A stretch of 64,000 bases of DNA from Paenarthrobacter sp. (GCA_031179305.1 JAPSHX010000010.1:1-64000); one strand, 5' to 3'. Shown: positions 26,849-36,799, numbered from the stretch's first letter. The notes: a model not told the origin generated them from the letters alone. A program made the numbers and translations.

Positions 26849-27952
26849 GTGAGCATTCAGCAGCAGGCCCCGTCCACAACCCTCAAGGTGGGAGTTGTGG
26901 GCATCGGTTGGGCCGGCCAGCAGCACCTCAAGGCGTACAGCAACATCGACGGCGTCGAAATTGTCGCGGTCGCGGGCATGGAAGCTGAGCTTCTTGCCCA
27001 GCTGAAGGAGGAATACAACATTCCCCACGCCTTCGCCCGCTGGGAAGACATGATCGAGCTGGAAGGTCTCGACGCCGTCAGCGTCGCCGTGCCCACGTTC
27101 CTGCACGCGCCGATCGCCATTGCGTCGCTTGAGCGAGGCCTGCATGTGCTGAGCGAAAAGCCGTTGGCGCGCAACGCCGTCGAAGGTCAACAGATGGTGG
27201 ACGCCGCCCGTAAGGCTGGCCGCGTCCTGGACGTCGCGTTCAACCACCGCCGCCGCGGCGACATCCAGGCGCTCAAGGAAGTGATCGACGCCGGCACGCT
27301 GGGACGCCCGTACTACGCCAAAGCGTCGTGGCTCCGTCGTCAGGGGATTCCGATGCTGGGCAGCTGGTTCACCAATCCTGAGCTCGCCGGTGGTGGTCCG
27401 CTGGCTGACATCGGCGTCCACGTGCTGGACTACTCCCTGCACCTGCTAGGGGAGCCGAAGGTTTTGGCGGTCTCGGCATCGACTCACTCCGAACTCGGGC
27501 CGCGCGGCCTCGGCGGCAACGCCCGCTACACAGCTTCGAACTCCAGTCATAAGTTTGAAGTGGAAGACTTCGCATCTGCGTTCATTCGGCTGGAAGGCGG
27601 CGGTACCTTGATCCTGGAAGCGGGATGGGCCACGTACCGCGACGAGCGGGACCTGATGGACTTCACCGTTTACGGGACCGACGGCGGAGCGGACTTGCGC
27701 TCGGTCGGCGCCTCCGAGAACCCGGTGGCGGACGTCCACGTCTTTACTGAGAAGGACGGCGAGAACGCCGACTTCGAGGTGGTGGCGGAACCCGGGCGAG
27801 CCCACCAGGCCGTCGTCGACGATTTCATTGCCGCCGTGCGCGGCGGCGAGACTGTGTGGGGAAGCCATGACGGGTCCCTTGCCTTGAGCCGCGCCCTGGT
27901 ACTCGATGCTTGCTACAAATCCGCCCTCGAACAACGTGAAGTGGTGCTCTGA
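26849..27952 (+). CDS. Gfo/Idh/MocA-family oxidoreductase (ThuB-like)
   Basis: A 367-residue NAD(P)-dependent sugar dehydrogenase. The Rossmann motif is [18 protein letters not shown] near residue 12. The EKP catalytic motif is LSEKPLARN, and the C-terminal domain has the usual [15 protein letters not shown] segment with the catalytic His. GTG 26849 follows AGGAA. Next to a ThuA-like gene and a sugar importer, it parallels ThuB, which oxidises trehalose-type sugars to 3-keto forms in rhizobia. The substrate here is inference. Confidence 0.88.
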   Translation: MSIQQQAPSTTLKVGVVGIGWAGQQHLKAYSNIDGVEIVAVAGMEAELLAQLKEEYNIPHAFARWEDMIELEGLDAVSVAVPTFLHAPIAIASLERGLHVLSEKPLARNAVEGQQMVDAARKAGRVLDVAFNHRRRGDIQALKEVIDAGTLGRPYYAKASWLRRQGIPMLGSWFTNPELAGGGPLADIGVHVLDYSLHLLGEPKVLAVSASTHSELGPRGLGGNARYTASNSSHKFEVEDFASAFIRLEGGGTLILEAGWATYRDERDLMDFTVYGTDGGADLRSVGASENPVADVHVFTEKDGENADFEVVAEPGRAHQAVVDDFIAAVRGGETVWGSHDGSLALSRALVLDACYKSALEQREVVL

Positions 27953-27953
27953 C

Positions 27954-28703
27954 ATGTCCGAACAGAAATTGAAGGTCGTCGTCTGGAACGAGGCCGTCCA
28001 CGAGGCCCGCAACCAGCCCGCCACGATCGGCGAGATGTACCCCGAAGGAATCCACGGCGCCATTGCTGCCGGTCTGCGCGGTTTCTACCCGGACTCCGAA
28101 ATCTCGACCGCCACCCTGGCTGATCCTGAGCACGGCCTCTCCGAGGAAGTTTTGGAGCAGACCGATGTGCTGCTGTGGTGGGGGCACATCGCGCATGGGG
28201 AAGTCGCTGACGAGGTGGTGGAGCGAGTGCAGCGCCATGTGCTGGGTGGCATGGGATTGGTGGTTCTCCACTCGGGGCACTTCGCCAAGATTTTCACTCG
28301 GTTGTTGGGGACCACGTGTTCGCTGAAGTGGCGCAACGAGGGGGAGCGGGAACTGGTGTGGACGGTCAAGCCCTCGCACCCGATCGCGGCTGGCGTTGAA
28401 AGCCCGATCATCATTCCCAAGCAGGAAATGTACGGCGAACTGTTCGACATTCCGGAGCCCGACGACCTGATCTTCATCAGCTCGTTTGAAGGTGGCGAGG
28501 TGTTCCGCTCCGGCGTGACGTTCTCCCGGGGCAAGGGCAGGATCTTCTACTTCAGCCCCGGCGATCAGGAATACCCGGTGTACCACCAGCCGCAGATCCA
28601 GAAGGTGATCGCCAACGGGGTTGGCTGGGTTGCGCAGCCTGGTGTGTTCCGTGAGGCGCCCGAGGTCTCCAATCCGGCCCGGGGCTGGTTCGAGGAGGCG
28701 TAG
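27954..28703 (+). CDS. ThuA-like (trehalose utilisation) domain protein
   Basis: A 249-residue cytoplasmic protein of the ThuA glutamine-amidotransferase-like fold. [38 protein letters not shown] and [11 protein letters not shown] match ThuA. The gene begins 1 bp after the dehydrogenase stop and is probably the last of the operon. ThuA proteins act with the linked dehydrogenase on oxidised disaccharides; the exact reaction here is unknown. Confidence 0.88.
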   Translation: MSEQKLKVVVWNEAVHEARNQPATIGEMYPEGIHGAIAAGLRGFYPDSEISTATLADPEHGLSEEVLEQTDVLLWWGHIAHGEVADEVVERVQRHVLGGMGLVVLHSGHFAKIFTRLLGTTCSLKWRNEGERELVWTVKPSHPIAAGVESPIIIPKQEMYGELFDIPEPDDLIFISSFEGGEVFRSGVTFSRGKGRIFYFSPGDQEYPVYHQPQIQKVIANGVGWVAQPGVFREAPEVSNPARGWFEEA

Positions 28704-28879
28704 CCGCCGGGGCGGATGGCAGGGCGCGGCCTGAACCGCCTCCGCGCTTTCCGCCTCGCTGGCATCGAAACCTAAGAACGTGTTAAGAAATCCGGATGTG
28801 ACTTGGACGTGGGCTGAATCACAAATAGATTGTCTGCAGTTCTCTGTTTTCAGGGTGCACTCAACGTCGAGGAGAAGCC

Positions 28880-30241
28880 ATGAGCAACGATGCCGCGGGC
28901 AACACAACCCCCAGGGACACGGGGGCGGTGGGGGCCAATCAGCAGGTTCCCCCCGGGGGCAGCCACGCTGACCGGATTGACGACGACGGCGGCCGCCCGG
29001 CCAAGTGGCGGATCATCGGCCCTGGCCTGGTTGTGGCCGCCACCGGCGTGGGGGCGGCTGACATGGTCGCCACCCTGGTGGCTGGCTCACGGTTCGGTTA
29101 CGGCCTGCTTTGGGCGGTCATCGTTGGTGTGGTGCTGAAGATCATCCTCGTCGAAGGAGCCGGCCGATACACACTGGCAACTGGAAAGACGATTTTTGAG
29201 GGGTGGCGATCCCTCGGCAAATGGACCACCTGGTACTTCGGCCCGTACATCATGATCTGGGGCTTCGTCTACGGAGCCACGGCCATGTCCTCCGCAGCCT
29301 TGCCGTTGGCGGCAGTGTTTCCGATCCTGCCGTTGTGGGCGTGGGCCATCCTGATGGGCCTGGCAGGTTTCGCCATGGTCTGGTGGGGAAAATATGCCAC
29401 CTTTGAGAAGATCACAGCGGCCCTGGTGGGCATGATGTTTGTGACGGTGGTGGGCTTGGCCATCATCGCCGCCCCAAACATTCCGGAAATGCTGACCGGA
29501 CTGATCCCGATAATCCCATCGTCCGACGGCGCCATCTTCTACACGCTTGCACTGGCTGGGGGAGTGGGTGGAACCATAACCCTCGCCGCCTACGGCTACT
29601 GGCTTCGGGAAAAGGGCTGGTACACGCCCAAGTGGATGAAGGTCATGCGGATCGACAACTCCATGGCCTACGTGATGACAGGCGTCTTCGTGATCGCCAT
29701 GCTCATTGTGGGCGCCGAAGTTGTCCGGTCCGCAGGGGTTTCCCTGAGCGCGAGCGATGAAGGCCTGCTGGATCTCTACGACGTCCTGAAAGCGGAGTAC
29801 GGTGACGTGGTGGGAACCGGCTTCCTCATCGGTTTTTGGGCAGCTTCCTTCTCCTCCATCATCGGCGTCTGGAACGGAGTCTCCCTGATGTTCGCCGACT
29901 TCTGGGGCAACATGCGGGGCAAGGAATCAGGACACCCTGATACCCGTGTTGGTGGAAAGTACTTCAAGTTCTACCTCCTCTGGCTGACCTTCCCGCCCAT
30001 GATCCTGTTCGCCCTGGGCCAGCCCATCGGACTGATCCTGCTCTACGGAGCGCTGGGTTCGCTGTTCATGCCATTCCTTGCATTGACGCTGCTGGGGCTG
30101 CTCAACGGCAGGCGAATTCCCAAAGCCTGGGCCAACAAACTGCACTCCAATCTTGCCCTGGGAGTGTGTGCCCTGCTGTTCGTTGTCCTGGGCATCCGCC
30201 AGCTCTGGACCTCCCTCTCGCCACTCTTTGGCGGCGGCTAG
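28880..30241 (+). CDS. Nramp-related divalent metal transporter lacking the canonical TM1 motif
   Basis: A 453-residue protein with about 11 TM segments after a 45-residue hydrophilic, Gly/Asp-rich N-terminal tail. IIGPGLVVAATGVGAADMVATL begins TM1 where Nramp proteins carry DPGN; here the segment reads TGVGAADM. The TM6 segment reads AGGVGGTITLAAYGYW rather than the usual MPH motif. These are the metal-binding positions, so Mn/Fe selectivity cannot be assumed; Nramp-related Mg transporters also deviate here. The ATG has AGGAGAAG just upstream. Single gene. Confidence 0.75.
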   Translation: MSNDAAGNTTPRDTGAVGANQQVPPGGSHADRIDDDGGRPAKWRIIGPGLVVAATGVGAADMVATLVAGSRFGYGLLWAVIVGVVLKIILVEGAGRYTLATGKTIFEGWRSLGKWTTWYFGPYIMIWGFVYGATAMSSAALPLAAVFPILPLWAWAILMGLAGFAMVWWGKYATFEKITAALVGMMFVTVVGLAIIAAPNIPEMLTGLIPIIPSSDGAIFYTLALAGGVGGTITLAAYGYWLREKGWYTPKWMKVMRIDNSMAYVMTGVFVIAMLIVGAEVVRSAGVSLSASDEGLLDLYDVLKAEYGDVVGTGFLIGFWAASFSSIIGVWNGVSLMFADFWGNMRGKESGHPDTRVGGKYFKFYLLWLTFPPMILFALGQPIGLILLYGALGSLFMPFLALTLLGLLNGRRIPKAWANKLHSNLALGVCALLFVVLGIRQLWTSLSPLFGGG

Positions 30242-30331
30242 GCAGGTGAGGGATTTCTTCAGTAGGGCCGATGACGATGGACGTATTTTCCGGTTTTCTG
30301 CACTATTATGAGGGGATTGAAAGGAGTTAAT

Positions 30332-30988
30332 GTGACCTCTGAACCGCTTCCTCTGGAACCCTTCGTATCGTCCTCCAACGCTGCGTCCGCTCTGGAATCA
30401 CTAGGTCTGGACAGCGACACGCTGACGATCTCCGTGCTGAGGGGCGTCCGTCAGGCACAGAACATCACCAACTTTCACCCTGTCACTGCCCGCGGTTTTG
30501 TCCAGTGGTCGGAGACAGTTGCAGCACTCCGCGAGCAACTGAACGAGCGCGACTGGAGACAGGCTGACCCTCAGAACTCTCCACGGGTTTTGTCGCCTGA
30601 TGGACTGACCTCGATCATGGTTATTGGTGGCAACGCGAATACCGCCGTTTCGGAAGACTTGACCCCTGGAACAGCACGGCGCCGCGGGCCCGCCACGGGT
30701 GCAGCTGTCCAGTGCAACGGCCAACAGATGCTCGATCTTATTTTCGAGTTGCCCTTGATTAGGCAAACTCAGCAACCCCTGACGTGGGTGCTCCTGTACC
30801 ACTGGTCCAAAGATGAGCCTGTGATCAGGGCTGAGTTGTCGCTGCCAGCCCAGATCGTTGATGGCAACATCACGCAGTGGACCAGGAGGATTTTCCTACC
30901 TCCCACTGATGTATCGGATCTGGAAATCTCACATCGTCCAGCCGGACCGCAGGACGACGTCGACTTTAGGATCGTTGAACTGTCATGA
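30332..30988 (+). CDS. Unknown protein coupled to an HTH-ImmA/IrrE gene
   Basis: A 218-residue soluble protein with no domain I recognise. It starts with an acidic N-terminus, and the second half is beta-rich (MLDLIFELPLIRQTQQ, TWVLLYHWSKDEPVIRAELSLP). GTG 30332 has AAGGAG five bases upstream. The stop shares ATGA with the HTH-ImmA/IrrE gene, so the two are made together. In many such pairs one gene is a toxin or effector and the IrrE-type protein is the regulator or antitoxin; this one would be the effector candidate. Confidence 0.65.
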   Translation: MTSEPLPLEPFVSSSNAASALESLGLDSDTLTISVLRGVRQAQNITNFHPVTARGFVQWSETVAALREQLNERDWRQADPQNSPRVLSPDGLTSIMVIGGNANTAVSEDLTPGTARRRGPATGAAVQCNGQQMLDLIFELPLIRQTQQPLTWVLLYHWSKDEPVIRAELSLPAQIVDGNITQWTRRIFLPPTDVSDLEISHRPAGPQDDVDFRIVELS

Positions 30989-32079
30989 CGCTAGAACCCT
31001 CTCGGATCACTCTGGCGAGGTTGCGGGCGGGAATCAGTAAAGCTCAATTGGCTGAGCGACTTGACGCAACGCCGCGCACGGTGACGAACTACGAGACGCA
31101 CGGCGCACCGGACAGGATGGCCGGTGCGCTAGCACTTGCGATCGGGTGCAAACCTGCGTTCTTGTCGCTCGCCCCTACTGAGCCACTTGAAGAGGAACGG
31201 GTCTTCTTTCGGGCCCGTCGTCGCTCCAGTGCAGCGCAGAAACACGCGGCAACGTCAGCGGGTCGTGTCGGCGTGGAACTTTACGAATTCCTGACCTCCC
31301 ATTTCGAACTCCCGTGCCTGAGCGTTCCTGATTTGTCCCTTTTGGGTCCCGTCCAAGCAGCTCAACAACTTCGGGCCGAGTGGGGGCTGGGAATTGATCC
31401 GCTTCCGAACTCCGTGCGGCTGGCGGAGTCACATGGTGTGCGCGTGCTGAGCCTGCCCGCTGGGGCTGAAGAGGTAGACGCTTTCAGTCTTTGGGAAGAC
31501 GGGCTGCCATATGTCTTCCTCTCCACGATGAAGACAGCCGAGCGTTCCCGATTCGACGTGGCTCACGAGTTGGGGCATCTAGTACTCCACGCGGGGCTGG
31601 ATGCTTCAGTTGGCAGTGAGCGAAATGCTGAGAAGGAGGCAGACCAGTTCGCCTCAGAGTTCCTCATGCCTCGTGTACTCCTGCGCTCCAGTGTCGGGCG
31701 CGAACCGTCTATCGAGAGTCTTCTTCGGCTGAAAGCTCATCTGGGCGTCTCCGCTATGGCACTTGCTTATGCGTTCCATAAAGCCGGCATCTATACCGAT
31801 TGGTCCTATCGCCAAACTTGCGTTGATCTGACCCGTCGTGGATATCGTTCCGGAGAACCTGAAGGCATGGTCCGCGAGACTTCCAAGGTTTTCGGGTTTA
31901 TTCTTCCGGCCTTGAGAAAATCCAAGGGGTGGGGGGTTGATGACATCGCTCGTGGCCTCGGAGTGTCAAGCGCTGAGCTCCACGGTCTGACCTTTGGTCA
32001 AGCTTTGAGCGCGGTGGGGGACCCCGCTGCAGTGCAGAAACCACAACGTTCCAGCGCTCAGCTATCACTCGTTCGCTAA
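30985..32079 (+). CDS. XRE-family HTH and ImmA/IrrE metallopeptidase protein
   Basis: A 364-residue protein. The HTH at about 8-60 is ITLARLRAGISKAQLAERLDATPRTVTNYE in type. The central ImmA/IrrE zinc peptidase has HELGHLVLH (about 192-200) and a second-site Glu in EKEADQFASEFLMP. A C-terminal extension has a second HTH-like repeat (WGVDDIARGLGVSSAELHG). COG2856-type proteins of this layout occur in toxin-antitoxin and anti-phage pairs. Its ATG overlaps the stop of the unknown gene. It is a different sequence type from the 21012 protein. Confidence 0.85.
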   Translation: MTLEPSRITLARLRAGISKAQLAERLDATPRTVTNYETHGAPDRMAGALALAIGCKPAFLSLAPTEPLEEERVFFRARRRSSAAQKHAATSAGRVGVELYEFLTSHFELPCLSVPDLSLLGPVQAAQQLRAEWGLGIDPLPNSVRLAESHGVRVLSLPAGAEEVDAFSLWEDGLPYVFLSTMKTAERSRFDVAHELGHLVLHAGLDASVGSERNAEKEADQFASEFLMPRVLLRSSVGREPSIESLLRLKAHLGVSAMALAYAFHKAGIYTDWSYRQTCVDLTRRGYRSGEPEGMVRETSKVFGFILPALRKSKGWGVDDIARGLGVSSAELHGLTFGQALSAVGDPAAVQKPQRSSAQLSLVR

Positions 32080-32094
32080 TGCGGGGTTGTGCCG

Positions 32095-32988
32095 TTAGCC
32101 GTGCCCGCCCGCCTCCAACCCAGCCCCCACGGCCTCAACGAACGCATCCGTCTCCGCTGACCTCCGGCTCTTCAACCACAACGCCGACGTCCGCCAGGCC
32201 AGCGGATCACTCACCAAAGGCCGCCACACAATTCCGGCGGGAAGAGGCGTCCACGGTTCCTCATTGAAGTGCACCCCACGACCGGCCATGATCAGCCCGT
32301 GCGTGAAGTGCTGATTCCTCGCATGGACAATAGCCGCAGGCAAATACCCAGCGTCCCGGCACGTGTGCAGGAATGAGTCGTACAAGGTCGGCGCCATGTG
32401 GCGCGGGAAGATGATCAACGGATTCCCGGCCAGATCACCCAGGCGCACGGCATCCAATGAAGCAAGGGCGTGCGAAGCATTCAGCACCACCCCGAGCGCC
32501 CGTGAATACAAAGCCCCTGACTCGAAACCCACGCTGCTCAAAGGGTGACGGACCACCGCAACGTCCAGTTCGCCGTCGCGCAGTCGCTCAACCTGCTCAA
32601 CGGTGGTGAGCTCGTGCAGGTTCAGAAGAACGTCAGGCGCAGACGCAGCAAAGAAAGAAACCATCGTGGACAAGGCAACCGGGTTCGTATCAGGCGGCAC
32701 GGCCACCTGCAGGATTCCCGAAGCGCCAGGCCGGATCCGACGCATTGACTCCTGCGCCATGGCCACGTGATCCAGGACCCCTCGGGCATGCTCCAGCAGC
32801 AAAGCTCCGGCCTCGGATAGCTCCACACCGGTGCGCCGCCTATGAAACAGCTGCACCCCGAGCTCTTTCTCCAGGTCCTTGATCCGTTGCGACAGCGGCG
32901 GCTGAGCCATATGCAGACGTTGCGCAGCACGGCCGAAATGGAGCTCTTCGGAGAGCACCACAAAGTACTTGAGATGGTGGAGGTCCAT
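32095..32988 (-). CDS. LysR-family transcriptional regulator
   Basis: A 297-residue LTTR. The HTH is MDLHHLKYFVVLSEELHFGRAAQRLHMAQPPLS, a textbook start, followed by the linker helix and an effector-binding domain. I used ATG 32988; GTG 32991 is just before it. It is divergent from the enoyl-CoA hydratase/CoA-ligase operon, with a T-N11-A site between (32998-33012), and probably activates that operon in response to its substrate. Confidence 0.92.
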   Translation of the reverse strand: MDLHHLKYFVVLSEELHFGRAAQRLHMAQPPLSQRIKDLEKELGVQLFHRRRTGVELSEAGALLLEHARGVLDHVAMAQESMRRIRPGASGILQVAVPPDTNPVALSTMVSFFAASAPDVLLNLHELTTVEQVERLRDGELDVAVVRHPLSSVGFESGALYSRALGVVLNASHALASLDAVRLGDLAGNPLIIFPRHMAPTLYDSFLHTCRDAGYLPAAIVHARNQHFTHGLIMAGRGVHFNEEPWTPLPAGIVWRPLVSDPLAWRTSALWLKSRRSAETDAFVEAVGAGLEAGGHG

Positions 32989-32997
32989 CACCGCACC

Positions 32998-33012
32998 ATA
33001 TCAGTTTGGTAT
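32998..33012. promoter_or_regulatory. LysR-type binding site
   Basis: ATATCAGTTTGGTAT has T-N11-A spacing with ATA/TAT ends, the LysR-regulator pattern. It lies 10 bp from the LysR start and about 93 bp from the hydratase start in the divergent promoter. Confidence 0.5.
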
Positions 33013-33104
33013 CAAGGCGAGTAGATATTGATGTTAGACGGGTCACATTCGCCGATGGTCAGATGGGACTCAAGAAGCCCCAACGAACCAAAGGAAACTC
33101 CCCA

Positions 33105-33869
33105 ATGTCCCAGGACGTCCTCTTCGAACAGACCGGCCCCACCGCCATCATCACCCTCAACCGCCCGGACAAGCTCAACGCCTGGACCGAGGCCATGCGC
33201 AACGAACTCATCGACTACCTGGAAAATCTCAAAGGCAACGACGACGTCCGTACCGTCATCCTCACCGGTAGCGGCCGCGCGTTCTGCGCCGGGCAGGACC
33301 TCGCCGAGACGGCGTCCATGAACCCGGACGATCACGAGTCCGCGGAAGCTTGGATTGACGGCTTCGACCGCCTCTACCGCGCTGTCCGCAACCTCGACCA
33401 GATCACCATCGCCGCGGTCAACGGCGTCGCCGCCGGCTCCGGTTTCCAGTACTCACTCCTCGCGGACCTCCGCGTCGGCGACTCCAAAGTCCGCATGGGC
33501 CAACCCGAAGTCCTCTCCGGCATCCCCAGCATCACCGGCATCTGGGCCATGTGGAGCATCCTTGGCAAGTCCAAGACCTCCCAGTTCGTCCTCACCGGCG
33601 AGCTTGTGGACGCTGCCGAGGCTCAGCGTCTCGGCCTCCTCAACTACTTGGCGGACGACGGCGGCGTGCTGGCTTACGCCAAAGACCTCGCCGCCCGCTT
33701 GAGCCTCCTTCCTCCGGGCGCGGTCCGCCTGACCAAGGACCGCCTGCGCAGCTTGGAGGACGACGACCTCAGCGATGCCATGGCAGAAGCCAAGCGCGTG
33801 CACCGCGAGGCCTACGGCACGGGCGAACCCCAGCGCGAGATGGCCCGCTTCCTGGCCGGCCGGCGCTAA
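33105..33869 (+). CDS. Enoyl-CoA hydratase/isomerase family protein
   Basis: A 254-residue crotonase-fold enzyme acting on CoA thioesters. GSGRAFCAGQDLAE is the first oxyanion-hole strand; VNGVAAGSGFQYSLLADLRVG carries the second, with the usual Gly. Catalytic acids are hard to assign by eye. AAGGAAA precedes ATG 33105. It is the first gene of a three-gene unit with a CoA ligase and transporter, so it likely degrades the imported acid after CoA activation. Confidence 0.9.
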   Translation: MSQDVLFEQTGPTAIITLNRPDKLNAWTEAMRNELIDYLENLKGNDDVRTVILTGSGRAFCAGQDLAETASMNPDDHESAEAWIDGFDRLYRAVRNLDQITIAAVNGVAAGSGFQYSLLADLRVGDSKVRMGQPEVLSGIPSITGIWAMWSILGKSKTSQFVLTGELVDAAEAQRLGLLNYLADDGGVLAYAKDLAARLSLLPPGAVRLTKDRLRSLEDDDLSDAMAEAKRVHREAYGTGEPQREMARFLAGRR

Positions 33870-33887
33870 GAAAGACGGGAGACCAGC

Positions 33888-35480
33888 GTGAAAACCGGAA
33901 CCCAAGACCGCTACACCGAACTTCGGAACAGCCACCGGTGGGAGGTGCCGGAACTCTACAACATGGCCGTCGACGTCGCCGACCGGCACCCAAGGGACAA
34001 GCGGGCACTCATCCTGGAGTCCGCCGTCGAAGGTCAACGCGAGGTGAGCTGGGGCGAGATCCAGGACCGTTCCCGCCAGATCGCTGCCACCCTGCAAAAA
34101 GCCGGCATCATGAAGGGCGACCGGGTCGCCGTTCTGCTGCCCCAGCGTTCCGACACCCCGGCCGCCTACCTCGGCGTGCTGCGGACCGGCGCAATTCTGG
34201 TCACCTTCTCCATGCTCTGGGCAGCAGAACCTATCCGTTTCCGGCTGGAGGACAGCGGGGCGTCAGTGATCATCGCCGAGGAATCCGCGAAGCACCTGTT
34301 CGAGGACTACGACGGCACCTTCATTGACATCGACGGCCCCGCCATCAAAGAAGCGCCCACCGAATTCCAAGACGTCAAAACCAAAGCCGACGACCCCGCG
34401 CTCATTTTCTATACCTCGGGCACCACTGGCCGGGCGAAGGGAATCGTCCACGCCCACCGGACCCTCCTTGGCCATAACGAGTTCGAGTACTGCCACCAGA
34501 TCGGCGACGGTGATGTCTTCTACGGTGCGGGGGACTGGGCATGGTCCTTGGCCAAGCTCATGGGCCCGCTCCGCCTCGGCGCAACACACCTGGTGTTCCG
34601 GCCCAGCGGCGGCTTCGACCCCGCAGCCCTCTTGGAGAGCATGAGCCGCCACCGCGTCACCAGCGCGCTGGTCAACCCGACTTTCCTGCGCAAAATGCGC
34701 GAAGACGTGCCCGACGCCGGTATCCACTTCCCGCTGCACCTGCGGACAGTTTGCTCGTCCAATGAGCCCCTGACGCCGGACCTGATCACGTGGTTCGAGT
34801 CCCAGTACGGGGTGACCCTACTGGACTACTACGGTTCCACGGAGTCCTATCCGTTGCTGGGCAACTACCCGGACGTTCCGGTGAAGCCAGGGTCCATGGG
34901 CCGTCCACTTCCCGGATGGGAAGTCCGCCTCTTGGACGAAAACGAACAGGAAGTCCCCGCCGGTGAGACCGGTGAGGTCTGCCTCCGCGCGCGATCCAAC
35001 CCGCAATTTCCCTTGGGATATTGGAACATGCCTGAGGCGTCCGCCACCGCATTCGGGGGCGATTGGTACCACACGAAGGACCAAGCCTACGCGGACGAAG
35101 ACGGCTACTTCTGGTTCCTGGGAAGGACCGACGACGTCATCAAAACGTCCGGCTACCGTGTTGGACCCTATGAGTTGGAGGCTGTCATCCGCGAACTCGA
35201 TCCCGTGCGGGACGTTTCCGTGACCGGCGTCCCCGACGAGCTCCGCGGCCAGTCCATCAAGGCATGGATCGAACTGATGCCCGGTCACGCTGGGGGAGCG
35301 GACCTGAGCGAAACCATCGTGACGCATGTGAAGGAGAACTTCTCCCGCTTCGCCTATCCACGATTCATTGAATACGTCACCGCACTGCCGAAGTCCGCCA
35401 CTGGAAAAGTCCAGCGGGCCCAGCTCCGCGAACTCCCACACGTTGTAGCCTCTCCCCGCCTTGAAGGACAACAATCATGA
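33888..35480 (+). CDS. Acyl-CoA synthetase (AMP-forming)
   Basis: A 530-residue ANL-superfamily ligase that activates a carboxylic acid to its CoA thioester. The P-loop is YTSGTTGRAKGIVHAH, the second motif DYYGSTES, and TDDVIKTSGYRVGP carries the hinge Asp region. K in SATGKVQRAQLRE is the catalytic Lys. The overall pattern resembles medium-chain acyl- or benzoate-CoA ligases. GTG 33888 has GGGAG upstream. It overlaps the transporter gene (ATGA). Confidence 0.9.
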   Translation: MKTGTQDRYTELRNSHRWEVPELYNMAVDVADRHPRDKRALILESAVEGQREVSWGEIQDRSRQIAATLQKAGIMKGDRVAVLLPQRSDTPAAYLGVLRTGAILVTFSMLWAAEPIRFRLEDSGASVIIAEESAKHLFEDYDGTFIDIDGPAIKEAPTEFQDVKTKADDPALIFYTSGTTGRAKGIVHAHRTLLGHNEFEYCHQIGDGDVFYGAGDWAWSLAKLMGPLRLGATHLVFRPSGGFDPAALLESMSRHRVTSALVNPTFLRKMREDVPDAGIHFPLHLRTVCSSNEPLTPDLITWFESQYGVTLLDYYGSTESYPLLGNYPDVPVKPGSMGRPLPGWEVRLLDENEQEVPAGETGEVCLRARSNPQFPLGYWNMPEASATAFGGDWYHTKDQAYADEDGYFWFLGRTDDVIKTSGYRVGPYELEAVIRELDPVRDVSVTGVPDELRGQSIKAWIELMPGHAGGADLSETIVTHVKENFSRFAYPRFIEYVTALPKSATGKVQRAQLRELPHVVASPRLEGQQS

Positions 35481-36799
35481 ATACGATGACTGAGAAAGTT
35501 GCTGAAACCGAGTCTTCCCCACGCCGCAGCCTGAAGCGCGTCGCCGCGGCAGCCGCCGTCGGAAATTTTGTCGAATGGTTCGACTCCGCGGCTTATGCGG
35601 TCATGTCCGTGACCATCGCGAAGCTCTTCTTCCCGGATTACTCCACGACGGCGTCACTTCTAGCCGTGTGGGCGATCTTCGCCGGCGGCTTCATCGCCAG
35701 GCCGCTCGGCGCGGCTTTCTTTGGACGCTACGGTGATCGGATTGGGCGCAACAAGATGCTCGGCCTGTGCGTGCTGATCATGAGCGCGGCCACGTTCTGC
35801 ATCGGTATCCTGCCGACGTTCGCAGTGATTGGTATCTGGGCTCCGATTCTCCTGTTCGTGTTCCGCGCTGTTCAGGGCTTCACAACCGGCGGCGAGTACA
35901 CGGGGTCCTCGGCGTTCATCGTGGAATACGCCCCGGAGGGCAAGCGGGCAACGTACGCCAGCATCATCCCGGCCACTGTCGGCCTGGCATCGGTTGCCGG
36001 TGCGTTGCTGGGTGCCGCGATCACCGCGACTTTGAGCACCGAAGACCTTCAGGCTTGGGGCTGGCGGATTCCCTTCCTGCTGGCTGCACCGCTGGGTCTG
36101 ATCGGACTATATATCCGCTCGAGGGTGGATGACACTCCGGTGTTCCGCGGCCTCGAGAAGACAGGCGAAGTGGCAAAGCGACCCCTGGGAGACGCCATCC
36201 GGATGTGCTCGCGACAGATCTTCACGCTCTTCGGATACAGCATCACCAATGCCATCGCGTACTACCTGATGAGCAGCTACATGATCGCTTACATGACCTC
36301 GAGCCTTGGGTACTCCTCGGCCGAATCCATGATCACGAGTGTGATTACCATGCTGGTGTACACGGCGGTTTGTCCTCTGGCTGCACGTGGCAGTGACCGG
36401 TTTGGCCGCAAGAAGATGTTGCTGGTGGCCTGTGTGGGCTTCGTAGTGATGACCATCCCGGCGTTCTCCATCATGCCGCTGGGACTTGGCTTCGCGATCC
36501 TCGGGACAAGTGTCCTGGGTGCATTGGTAGCCGTGATTGGCACGTCCAACGTGCCGGCACTGGTGGAGATGTTCCCGCCATCTGTACGTTCTTCCGGTTC
36601 AGCAATCGGTTACACCTTGGCGTACGTGCTGTTCGGTGGAACCGCTCCGTTCGTTGCCACTGGCTTGGTGGCTGGGTTCGGGACGCCGTTGGCTCCGGCC
36701 TTCTACCTGATGGGCATGGCCCTGGTGTCCGCCGTGGTGGTTGTCCTGTTCTTCCGGGAGACGAAGGACCTTTCGCTGACGCGGACTACGGTTCTGTAG
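35477..36799 (+). CDS. MHS-family MFS transporter
   Basis: A 440-residue proton symporter of the metabolite:H+ symporter (MHS/ProP-like) family with 12 TM segments. AAVGNFVEWFDSAAYAVMS is the MHS TM1 motif, FFGRYGDRIGRNKML is motif A, and FRAVQGFTTGGEYTGSSAFIVEYAPEGKR the typical TM4-5 segment. It probably imports the acid handled by the linked CoA ligase. The start overlaps the ligase stop. Confidence 0.92.
   Translation: MNTMTEKVAETESSPRRSLKRVAAAAAVGNFVEWFDSAAYAVMSVTIAKLFFPDYSTTASLLAVWAIFAGGFIARPLGAAFFGRYGDRIGRNKMLGLCVLIMSAATFCIGILPTFAVIGIWAPILLFVFRAVQGFTTGGEYTGSSAFIVEYAPEGKRATYASIIPATVGLASVAGALLGAAITATLSTEDLQAWGWRIPFLLAAPLGLIGLYIRSRVDDTPVFRGLEKTGEVAKRPLGDAIRMCSRQIFTLFGYSITNAIAYYLMSSYMIAYMTSSLGYSSAESMITSVITMLVYTAVCPLAARGSDRFGRKKMLLVACVGFVVMTIPAFSIMPLGLGFAILGTSVLGALVAVIGTSNVPALVEMFPPSVRSSGSAIGYTLAYVLFGGTAPFVATGLVAGFGTPLAPAFYLMGMALVSAVVVVLFFRETKDLSLTRTTVL

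Noticed and set aside
28704..28879. Riboswitch in front of the Nramp-related gene
   Set aside because: The 176-bp leader shows no pattern I recognise as an Mn, Mg or other metal riboswitch.
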